From positions 565,258-629,257 of the forward strand of contig NW_004190416.2 of assembly GCF_000224145.3 (NCBI RefSeq): a DNA stretch of 64,000 nucleotides, in the 5' to 3' direction. The stretch is from Ciona intestinalis (Eukaryota > Chordata > Ascidiacea > Phlebobranchia > Cionidae). The position numbers were made by a program, and so were the translations under genes. Shown here piece by piece: positions 50,843 to 60,900 of this stretch (position 1 is the first letter of the stretch; each line of letters begins with the position of its first letter). The notes below the pieces were generated by a model. That model worked only from the letters and a program-made list of their open reading frames with translations. It searched no databases and was not told where the DNA came from.

Positions 50843-50879
<37 letters not shown>
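50843..50879. repeat. (TA)n microsatellite
   Basis: A run of about 18 TA units directly left of the MITE at 50879. The matching allele at 53050-53060 has only a short tatatata stretch. Confidence 0.85.
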
Positions 50880-50882
<3 letters not shown>

Positions 50883-51071
50883 GAGTGGGGGAAGATGGGA
50901 CACCTTTAGCACCTAATATCCAGATATCTTAAACGTGTTTTAAACAATTAATACCGGTTTATGGGAGCCATGAGGATTTAGTTTTATAATTCTTTAAATG
51001 TTCTTTTTTTACTACTGAATAAAACGAGAAAATAGAGTTAAAAAGTGTCCCATCTTCCCCCATCCTACTAT
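50879..51071 (+). mobile_element. MITE copy, polymorphic between alleles
   Basis: Perfect-looking ends tagagtgggggaagatggg and cccatcttcccccatccta. The other allelic copy, at 53050-53062, has an uninterrupted ttatatatatgcataac at the same place, so it is the empty site. This shows insertion at TA. Confidence 0.88.
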
Positions 51072-52059
51072 ATATATATATATATGCATAACTCACCATA
51101 GTTAAACCATCTTTACTGGCCTGTGTTTAGCACTGTTTTTCTATCCACACACAGCCAAATAATAAGCAGTTGCACAACTTGCAAAAACATACGCTATATA
51201 CCTTTGAGCATTATAAACACTTATAAATAGAAATATACACTTTCTCTTAACTTGCCTATTTGCATTCCTTTCTATCTAAGACGATCTTCATAACACTTAT
51301 ACAGTAACATTGTCCGGTCACATCTAATATAAGCTAGCCATTACACAACTTGTTGAGTTACTTGCAAAGCTCTCAACGCTAATAACTAAAACACGTAAAT
51401 TCCAGCGCTGATTGACGCTTTACACACGCTTATTTCGTCATTAAAAATGCCGAGAGCCAAGCACCAGTCTCGCAATATGCACAAACCGCTGCAATTCCCA
51501 AACACCTAAAACAGTAGAATAGTAGTAATATTACTGCTGTATAAGATATGTTCCCGCAGAAGATTAACCGACCCTTTGCCTGCGGGCAATAAAATAGATC
51601 ACTTTAAGTAGAGTTTCAAATTAATTTGCAAAAATAATCAATTTCGGTCAGCTATTCGCAATAGATTATTTACACAGGTCAGATGTCTGTTCTGTTGTGT
51701 TAGATTGTATCTCATTTTACCTTGGACGTGTATAGCTAATGACGTAACAAAAGCGATCGTTTGATCACAATCTGAATATGATGCAACACAGACACAGCTG
51801 GTACGAAACAAAAAGGGTTTTGTTTGAAAATAAATGCAAAACTGATTCAAATATTCAAATTTTCCACGTGGATAAAAAAACTGTGTTTTGCTGTTAATTC
51901 CCTTCTCTTCGTTGTTTCAGTATACGATTCTGCCGTTGTTTTCGAAGAGATAAATATAAATTATGATACGACATCTAACTATATATAATCTTATCATTTA
52001 TTTTAGAAAATGTTAAATCTGAATATTCGATAAATATCGCGCGAATTATGGTTAAAATG

Positions 52060-52161
52060 TCATTTCCGGCGGAAGTAATCTTCAATTTCCTCTAAAGATC
52101 TTCCGTTTGTCTCCGGCAGCCACACTACAGTGAATACGATTGACAGAATACAGTTAGCGCC
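52060..52161 (-). other. Partial second copy of the last SLC2 exon (allelic)
   Basis: It carries the same stop and C-terminal codons as 54041-54142 (LPETNGRSLEEIEDYFRRK) and breaks off at the gap within the codons for FGAN. It should not be counted as another gene. Confidence 0.8.
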
Positions 52162-52211
52162 NNNNNNNNNNNNNNNNNNNNNNNNNNNNNNNNNNNNNNN
52201 NNNNNNNNNNN
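52162..52211. other. Assembly gap of 50 N between two allelic contigs
   Basis: The sequence left of the gap (to 52161) continues at 54143, and the sequence right of the gap (from 52212) is preceded at 50003. The gap is thus a false spacer between overlapping contigs. Confidence 0.85.
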
Positions 52212-54142
52212 ATAAACACGGGGCGGTTAAGCCGGGTTACTGCGGTATTAATTAACGGGATAGTTTATAACGTGCACGATATTAATGAATGGCGATTGTC
52301 AAAACTCTGCGGTCACTTTTCTTTGAAACTTGTCATAATAGGAAGAATCTTTTGCTTAAAAATTAAACCGATTATAAATTCTGCATTCTTTTTCGGATAA
52401 ACTGTTTTGAATAAATATCTTAAAAATTAACCACAGAGCAAAATAAAACGCAGTCTTCATGGTCATATCTAACTCCCATTTATCCTGATACTAATCTATA
52501 CAAGCCAGAGGTTGCCCGCTATGTGGCTGAGGTCAAGACACCTAGTTTGCCACATATAGCGAGACATTAACCTGTTTTTCAACCACAGGAAGCTCAGAAA
52601 CAGCCCTTTCTCGCCAAAAATGACGAAATCTTCTGCCAACAGATTAAATCTCGCAACCAATTGCAGCCCAGGCATTCAAACGTTCATTTTCATACCAGAT
52701 TGCTGAAGATCGTTTTTTGGATAAAATATAATGTCTGGTAGTTATAGCGACACATATATAACGTTTCTGTCATTTTGATCAACAGCTTCCAAGCCCTTCT
52801 AAACTTGGTAATCCAACACCGCAAGTATTTAAAAACTTTGAAATCAAAAACCGGTTTTATCAAATAAGTTAGTACCGTAGGGGTAGGCAACGTTCTTTTC
52901 AAATCGATATGGTTTTTAAATCTTTCTAAACTCGGTAATCGAACACGGTAAGTATTCAAAAAACTTTAAAAATGCGTTTCGGATGCCAAGTCAGTTTGAA
53001 CTATAGGGTTACGACCCATTGCCATATTAGTCAGCTTAGCGCCTTATTCTTATATATATGCATAACTCACTTAAAACCATCTTTACTGGCCTGTGTTTAG
53101 CACTGTTTTTCTATCCGCACACAGCCAAATAATAAGCGGTTGCACAACTTGCAAAAACATACGCTATATACCTTTGAGCATTATAAACACTTATAAAAGA
53201 GCATTATAAACACATATAAATATACACTTTCTCTTAACTTGCCTATTTGCATTCCTTTCTATTTAAGACGATCTTCATAACACTTATACAGTAACATTGT
53301 CCGGTCACAACTACTAGCTATTACACAACTTGTTGAGTTACTTGCAAATCTCCCAACGCAAATAACTAAAACACGTAAATTCCAGCGCTGATTGACGCTT
53401 TACACATGCTTATTTCGTCATTAAAAATGCCGAGAGCCAAGCACCAGTCTCGCAATATGCATAAACCGCTGCAATTCCCAAACACCTAAAACAGTAGAAT
53501 AGTAGTAATATTACTGCTGTATAAGATATGTTCCCGCAGAAGATTAACCGACCCTTTGCCTGCGGGCAATAAAATAGATCACTTTAAGTAGAGTTTCAAA
53601 TTAATTTGCAAAAATAATCAATTTCGGTCAGCTATTCGCAATAGATTATTTACACAGGTCAGATGTCTGGTTCTGTTGTGTTAGATTGTATCTCATTTTA
53701 CCTTGGACGTGTATAGCTAATGACGTAACAAAAGCGATCGTTTGATCACAATCTGATTATGATGCAACACAGACACAGCTGGTACGAAACAAAAAGGGTT
53801 TTGTTTGAAAATAAATGCAAAACTGATTCAAATATTCAAATTTTCCACGTGGATAAAAAAACTGTGTTTTGCTGTTAATTCCCTTCTCTTCGTTGTTTCA
53901 GTATACGATTCTGCCGTTGTTTTCGAAGAGATAAATATAAATTATGATACGACATCTAACTATATATAATCTTATCATTTATTTTAGAAAATGTTAAATC
54001 TGAATATTCGATAAATATCGCGCGAATTATGGTTAAAATGTCATTTCCGGCGGAAGTAATCTTCAATTTCCTCTAAAGATCTTCCGTTTGTCTCCGGCAG
54101 CCACACTACAGTGAATACGATTGACAGAATACAGTTAGCGCC
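52212..54142. repeat. Unmerged allelic copy B of the SLC2 3' region
   Basis: Homologue of 50003-52161 without the MITE. It runs on into the complete last exon of the transporter, so this copy joins the rest of the gene. AATAAA on the minus strand lies at 53978-53983. Confidence 0.8.
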
Positions 54143-56526
54143 GAAGAACCAGAATGTTCCTTGTGATGTCATAGCACTCTGTATGACGAACAACAATTTA
54201 AAAATATATATATAGTAGTGTGGAGGAAGATGAGACACCGTTTTTATTCTATCTTTTCGTCCCAGTAAACAAAGAACATTCGAAGAATTACAAAACCGTA
54301 TCCTCACGACTACCATAGACCGTTGTTAATTGTTTAAAACACGATCAGAATATTTTAATATAATGTGCTAAAGGTGTCCCATCTTGCCCCACCTTTTCTA
54401 TATATAGCTAAATGTTGTTTTTTTTTCCCAGAGATATAGGAGCCAATACTATAACTACAAACATCTTACGATCATATTTGAAAACTCCAACGTCAGAATG
54501 AAGACTAAAAAGAAGTTAAAGCCAGTTGACAAAGCCGCAGCTCGTTCTCGTGCTCGTACTGGTATAATCTCACCCACCAATAACCAGGCTATAGGACCAA
54601 TACCAACAGAATAAGATGCTATGAATATTGTCATGCTAGTTAAAGCCAGCCAGTTCAGATTCGGGCTGGTGATGCCTGGAATGTATAATGTGAATTTATA
54701 GGAATAGCTTTAACAGAAGTTGTAAATAAGAAGCAGGTTTCATGGGTCAGGACCATCTAGTACTCTCTCCTTTTTATGCAGAAAACCTTATAAGATTTGT
54801 TGTACAATGTAGGTTTATAGGAAATAGCTCTAACAAGAGTTAAAATGTTTTTATAGAAGTGAGGTTATTGGGTGAAGTTGCCATCGACACGTGAATTAGC
54901 TTAAAGTTGTCATCCATACAGTTACAATGTGGTAACTTGTTAGCAGGCACAAAGTGTATGCAACAGAAAAGCTGTATTATAAAGTTGCCTCTCTGCCACG
55001 TAAGAATGTAAAAGGTAATTTATTAATACGAGTCCATTATTTGTCATTTATTCAATAGCCTACAATATGATACTTGAATGAAATAAATTTTAAAATACCT
55101 AATTTTCAGGTTGAAAGTAGTTACCTGTCTTAGCAACATTATGCCATTGATAATTAGATGTGATTTGGTAATACAATCCAAATGCAATGAGGCTTATGGA
55201 CATAAGAACAGCAGCCACAATGATTGACAGTTTCCGTCCTGTTGCAATAGAATACAAAGAATAAGGTTTGAAAACGGTGAAATAACAAACTTCAAACAGA
55301 AGTTTTGTTGGCTTTTATCAACCAGCTTGAAATAGAAAAGAGCTCACATTTAAGCTTTGTATTAATATCATAGAATAATTCTTAGGCTTGCCGTGTACGA
55401 TAATTTAAAATATAATACCAGCGATGTAGTACAGTGATTATCATGTTTGTAAACAGAAGATACCGGGTTCAAATTTTAAAGCAACCACCATTGCTGTAAG
55501 TGTTTTGAAAAACCCTTACGAATGCCCCAACCCAGTGGCCACGAACAAGTTTCGGTGTCAGCCATACAGTAATGTTGATACACTAAAACTATTTATAAGT
55601 AATTTATGCAAAGTCAATATGGGCCTATTCAATGTATGTCTCACCAATGCAGTCTACAATCAAACACGATACGAAAGTGAAGATGACTTGAACAGAGGCC
55701 ACCACTAGTAATGCCATTGTAAGTTGGGATGAAGTAACAAACCCTGCACTCTGGAAATAATAAACGAATGAATGCTACTTGCCTATCCTTGCATGGCTGA
55801 AAATGACAGTTATTGTACCACGGGTGTTCATACTGCACAATGTTAATAAATAGGTTTGTCACAGGTTGGGTGTTTAACTTTAGAAGGTAAATCTTCCCAC
55901 CTTAGCTTGATTACGAGTTACCACTTACGTAACTTTGCGGGTGATTATTTTTCTCTATAGCTGACAATTCAGTAGTACCATTAGTAAATGGGTTGGACCA
56001 ATTACCAGCAAGTGCCTACCACACATTTACCAATGGTAGTAGCATTGAGTTTCGAACCCAGTAAAAACTACACCGCTCACATGGAATATGGACTTTGCGT
56101 AGAACATAACACAGTTGATTCCACTCATCTGTTGAAAGTACATGGCAGCTAACGATAACAACATGGGTGTTCGCAAAGTTCGATCTGTTATTACTTCCGG
56201 CCAAGATGCAAATTCAACATCACAACTCAAGCTTTTTTCAAGTTCAAAATATTCTTCTTTGATATCCACCTGGGGGAGATAGAGAGAAATGTTGTTATTA
56301 CAGGTGCAAATAAATGTCACAAGAGTTTTGTTAAACCAATGACCAACTATATTTCATATTCTTACATCATCTCCCCTAAGCCACTGAAGAACCTCTTTTG
56401 CTTCTATTTTCCTCTTTTTCATCATGAGAAAACGAGGAGTCTCCGGGATAATAAAAGAGAAAAGAAATAGAAGAGTGGGAGCAGGAAGAGCGGAAAGAGT
56501 GAGCATCCTCCAATTTAGAAATGAAC
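54041..56526 (-). CDS. SLC2/GLUT-type sugar transporter, C-terminal part (5' exons missing)
   Basis: Six exons on the minus strand: 56366-56526, 56081-56269, 55645-55750, 55125-55238, 54470-54675 and 54041-54178, phases all consistent, giving about 303 C-terminal residues of a transporter usually near 480-500. Signatures in order: IPETPRFLMMKKRK (the PESPR-type motif at the end of the N-terminal half), QQMSGINCVMFYA (QQxSGIN, helix 7), VDCIGRKLS (loop 8-9), VGIGPIAWLLVGEIIPVRAR (helix 10, GPxxW and E..P.R.R) and LPETNGRSLEEIEDYF (end of helix 12). This is a plasma or internal membrane facilitator of hexose type. The wording is nearest to GLUT6/8/10/12-like members, but the substrate is not decided. 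The N-terminal half must lie at or beyond the gap at 57435. Introns contain a MITE and SINEs. Confidence 0.85.
54213..54403 (-). mobile_element. MITE copy in the last SLC2 intron
   Basis: Ends tagtgtggaggaagatgag and cccatcttgccccacctt, with TA flanks. Core cccagtaaacaaagaacat and gttaattgtttaaaacacg. It begins about 35 bases from the acceptor of the last exon. Confidence 0.78.
54895..55035 (+). repeat. Dispersed SINE-tail repeat in SLC2 intron
   Basis: Contains gttacaatgtggtaacttgt, gtgtatgcaacagaaaagc and ctgccacgtaagaatg, a diverged form of the block seen at 60838. Confidence 0.4.
55395..55490 (+). repeat. tRNA-derived SINE head, plus strand
   Basis: Box-A-like GATGTAGTACAGTGATTA and box-B-like CGGGTTCAAATTT in tRNA spacing, no foldable tRNA. 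In an SLC2 intron. Confidence 0.4.
55880..56070 (-). repeat. tRNA-derived SINE abutting an SLC2 splice donor
   Basis: On the minus strand the head (ACTGGGTTCGAAACTC for box B) begins about 10 bases after the donor of exon 56081-56269. The body shares tttttctctat and the gattacgagttacc and acgtaac blocks with the SINE at 48890-49165. Confidence 0.5.
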
Positions 56527-57434
56527 CTGGAAATAATAAGGAATTATTTGGATTAAACAATTGGAAGAAATGATAATTATTTGAGGAAAATTATAAACAA
56601 AACGATTTTTTGATCATGAAATTGTATTTATAATATATTCATGTTGTACTGTGAGTCTGGTACTATATCTGTTATATTAATATAAAATACTGCTTGAATT
56701 AATGCAACTTATTACCATTGAAAAGTAGAATACGCACATCTAACAAGCAGTAATTCTGTTTACATCTGTACACAATGTGCTTTTCTATTATTTTTTTTAT
56801 TAATAGCTAAAACAGAAACACAATTTCAATGGCAAATATCATTTAAAACAAAAACATAATTTTAACTGCCTATTTCCCCATACAATAATTATTCCCCTTG
56901 ATAGTTAAAGCAAATTATTAACATTTATTTTAAAACATAATAGGCACACTTAACAAGCAATACTTCCATTTACATTTAGTACAAATGTGTTTTTATCTCC
57001 TATTTTCCTTTAAAAATCGAAACACAGTTTATAAGCCTATCTTACCCAAGCCATATATGTACAAGTATCTTACCCAAGCCATATATGTACAAGTATCTTA
57101 CCCAAGCCATATATGTACAAGTATCTTACCCAAGCCATATATGTACAAGTATCTTACCCAAGCCTTATATGTACAAGTGTCTTACCCAAGCCTTATATGT
57201 ACAAGTATCTTACCCAAGCCATATATGTACAAGTATCTTACCCAAGCCTTATATGTACAAGTATCTTACCCAAGCCATATATGTACAAGTATCTTACCCA
57301 AGCCATATATGTACAAGTGTCTTACCCAAGCCATATATGTACAAGTATCTTACCCAAGCCTTATATGTACAAGTGTCTTACCCAAGCCTTATATGTACAA
57401 GTATCTTACCCAAGCCATATATGTACAAGTATCT
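56527..57434. other. Non-coding stretch between SLC2 exon and minisatellite
   Basis: It contains a diverged direct repeat (56735-56835 and 56938-57030, sharing taacaagca, ttacat and gaaacaca blocks) and the start of the 28-bp minisatellite. No further SLC2 exon could be found. Confidence 0.5.
57038..57434. repeat. 28-bp minisatellite, about 14 units, running into a gap
   Basis: Unit acccaagccatatatgtac plus aagtatctt. Two variable positions (ccatat/ccttat and gtatct/gtgtct) distinguish units. As 28 is not a multiple of three and the unit has no stop, all plus-strand frames stay open; these frames are artefacts. The array continues into the N gap, so its true size is unknown. Confidence 0.95.
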
Positions 57435-57934
57435 NNNNNNNNNNNNNNNNNNNNNNNNNNNNNNNNNNNNNNNNNNNNNNNNNNNNNNNNNNNNNNNNNN
57501 NNNNNNNNNNNNNNNNNNNNNNNNNNNNNNNNNNNNNNNNNNNNNNNNNNNNNNNNNNNNNNNNNNNNNNNNNNNNNNNNNNNNNNNNNNNNNNNNNNNN
57601 NNNNNNNNNNNNNNNNNNNNNNNNNNNNNNNNNNNNNNNNNNNNNNNNNNNNNNNNNNNNNNNNNNNNNNNNNNNNNNNNNNNNNNNNNNNNNNNNNNNN
57701 NNNNNNNNNNNNNNNNNNNNNNNNNNNNNNNNNNNNNNNNNNNNNNNNNNNNNNNNNNNNNNNNNNNNNNNNNNNNNNNNNNNNNNNNNNNNNNNNNNNN
57801 NNNNNNNNNNNNNNNNNNNNNNNNNNNNNNNNNNNNNNNNNNNNNNNNNNNNNNNNNNNNNNNNNNNNNNNNNNNNNNNNNNNNNNNNNNNNNNNNNNNN
57901 NNNNNNNNNNNNNNNNNNNNNNNNNNNNNNNNNN
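57435..57934. other. Assembly gap of 500 N
   Basis: Round-number gap starting inside the minisatellite. Both flanking genes lose their 5' exons here. Confidence 0.99.
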
Positions 57935-57973
57935 TAATAGATGTAAATGTATTAAACTGATCACTTATATTAG

Positions 57974-60900
57974 GAAATGGAAAGTTTAAAAACAAAGAAC
58001 CAAGTTTTGAAAACAGAGAAAGAAAAAGAGGTTGCAAAACATGAAGAGGAATTGGCTGAGGTTGTGGACAAGCATTCCAAGGATATGCAGGACCTAGGTG
58101 GGTGATTTCTAGTGTGAAGCACTCTGCCATGTATATTCTACATAAGTGAGGTCATATGTAGGGGCACACCATGGGACCTAAGAATTGAGCTATAGTTGGC
58201 CCATTACCCCAACATCGTATATGCACATAAAGCAAGTTACGCACATAAAGCAAGCATATAGTAGGGTGGGGAAGACGGGACACCTTTAACACATAATATC
58301 TAAATATCTTGATGGTGTTTTAAACAATTAACAAATTGTGAAAATAGGGTTTTATAATACTTTAAATGTTCTTTGTTTACTACCAAATGGGACGAGAAAA
58401 TATAATCAAAGTGTGTCCCATTTTCCCCCAACATACTATATATGCTGATTGTCTCTTTGTTCCCACAGAATCCACCAATAACCAGAAGTTGATGTTGGAA
58501 TATGAGAAGTACCAGGAGCTCCAAGCAAAGTCCCAGCGGATGCAGGAAGATTATGAGAGGCAACTCCAGGATGCTGATGAGGGAAAGGAGCAATCCTTGG
58601 AAGAGCTCACTGAGTATTATGAAACTAAACTACAAGAGAGAGGGTCACAGCTTGAACAGGTAGGGTGGGGTGCTGTGTATGGTGGATTGTTGAATTTACA
58701 ACAGTGGGCAATAATATGGTTATTTAATGCCTCATTTTTCACATAAACGAGAATGTATGTAAATGACCAAACCAACCAAAAGTCATGTCTGCTTATCCAC
58801 ACACTGCAATAGCTTCAGCAGCTCGACTGTGGGCATGGGAGTGGCAACCATGGATAGGTGAATACATTCATTCATTCCTCACAGGCGAATGACGAAGCTC
58901 GGCAGCAACAACGAGAGTACGAGGAAACGAAGCGACAAATCGAAGAAGATGCGGACCGTGAGATCTTGGACATCAAGAATAAATATGAACGACGATTACG
59001 AGATGAAATTGAGACAAATATGAGATTGAAAGGAGAGTCTGGGATCATGAGGAAAAAGGTAAAGATATTGTGGCTCTGGGTGTTAAGTTTTAGTGAACCT
59101 AAATGGTGTATTGCCAGAAGATTTTACAATATGGCTGGTAGTAACAGTATATATGGTTTTTTAATATAAAATTAGTGTTTTATCATTTGCTTTATGGGAG
59201 ATAAGGCAGTTGTTAATTGTTTAAAACACGATCAGGATATTTAGATAATATGTGATTAAGGTGTCCTGTCTTTCCCCACCCTACTGTATGTTATGAAAAG
59301 TGACTATAGATTCATACAGCACCAATAAAAGTTTCAAACCCTTGGGTTTAATATTACAGAGACCATATACATATATTGTATGTTAACAACTCAAAGTAAG
59401 GAAGCTTGATAACTCAAATTCTCAAACCCTTTACAGTTCAACAGCTTGAACAAGGAGATTGACAGCAAGAACGAAGAAATTAAATCGATGCAGCAAGAAA
59501 AACTTAAACTCGAAAATGTCATTAAGTCACTGGAGAAAGATATTCATGGTTTGAAGAAGGAAATTCAAGAACGTGATGAAACAATACAAGATAAGGTGTG
59601 TTGTGATGTCATAGTGTGTGAATATGATGTCATAAAAGTGAAATATTTTGTTGTAGTTTATTCGTACATTGTGCATTTTAGTTTACCTAAAAAGGAATAA
59701 CTTGAAAAGGCTTGTTCTGTTTTATACTTATGCTTGCTACGATTACCATATATGACTTAGTGTCAGCAATCAGCACTCATTCTCAATATTTTAGTAAAAT
59801 GCATTTTTTTGTTTACAGGAAAAGAGAATTTACGATTTGAAGAAAAAGAACCAAGAACTTGAAAAGTTCAAGTTTGTTTTGGATTATAAAATAAAAGAAT
59901 TAAAGAAACAGATTGAACCGAGAGAGAATGATATTAAAGCAATGAAAGAACAAATACAGGTGAACACTACATGTATGTAACTTATTCATCCTTGCGTGGT
60001 AGAGCAACGACAGTCGTTATATCACAGGTTTTTTGTTTCATACACCTCGTGCTCGTTTACAAGTGAAACTTTGTGGATGAATGAATGAATTTATTTTTTT
60101 CTCGGGGGCCGGGTAACAGCAGTAGTTGTAACTCGATGTTCTGTTTCATACGTCCTTTTTGTGTTGCACACTCACCATAATAGCAGAATTAACTCTAGAA
60201 TCTGACATTTTGTAATAATCAATTAATGCCTTAATGTCGCATTATTTGGTAATACGCGCCTTATTATTGCTAACCTTTGTTTTAGGAAATGGAAAGTGAA
60301 TTGGAGCGCTTCCACAAACAAAACACACAATTGGAGTTAAATATCGCAGAGTTGAAACAAAAGCTGAGAGCAACGGACAAGGAATTGCATTATGAAAGAC
60401 AAAGGGTGAGATTTGTTTTCTTGGAATGCAAGAGTAAAAGGGGAAAGCAAAACGCCTACAACACCCGGTATTCCCAGGCGGTCACCCATCCAAGTACTAA
60501 CCGGACCCGACGTTGCTTAACTTTCCAGATCGGACGAGATGGGGTGTTCTCAACGTGGTATGGTCGTAGGCGATAGTTCGTCGCGAAACGACGGTTATAA
60601 ATGCAAACGTGCAGTTATGACGTCACAATAACCATTATTTTACACTACAGGTTCGGGACGCGGAAGCCGTGAGCAAACGAATGAAGACAGATCTTCATAA
60701 TTGCGTCGGGTTTCTTCAAGATCCAAAGAAACTGAAAGAATCTGTCAAGTCTGTTTACGAGACTCATGTTCACGATGACGTGGTAAGTGACGTAATAAAT
60801 GTGACGTCATATAAAATATTTTATATATATAAAACAAAGTTACATACGTGGTAACTTGTAAGCTGGCACGAGGTGTATGAAACAGAACATCCGTGTTATA

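Larger units (their letters stand above)
50003..52161. repeat. Unmerged allelic copy A of the SLC2 3' region
   Basis: It matches 52212-54142 from end to end, apart from scattered substitutions, small indels and one MITE (50879-51071). It stops exactly at the N gap. Best read as one haplotype of the locus; a true tandem duplication is less likely. Confidence 0.8.

Noticed and set aside
50003-54142. Tandem duplicate of the sugar transporter gene
   Set aside because: Only the last exon is doubled and the copies end exactly at the gap; unmerged alleles explain it better.
56985-57989. Long plus-strand open frames over the 28-bp repeat and N gap
   Set aside because: They arise from a stop-free tandem unit and from N read as open; no coding signal.
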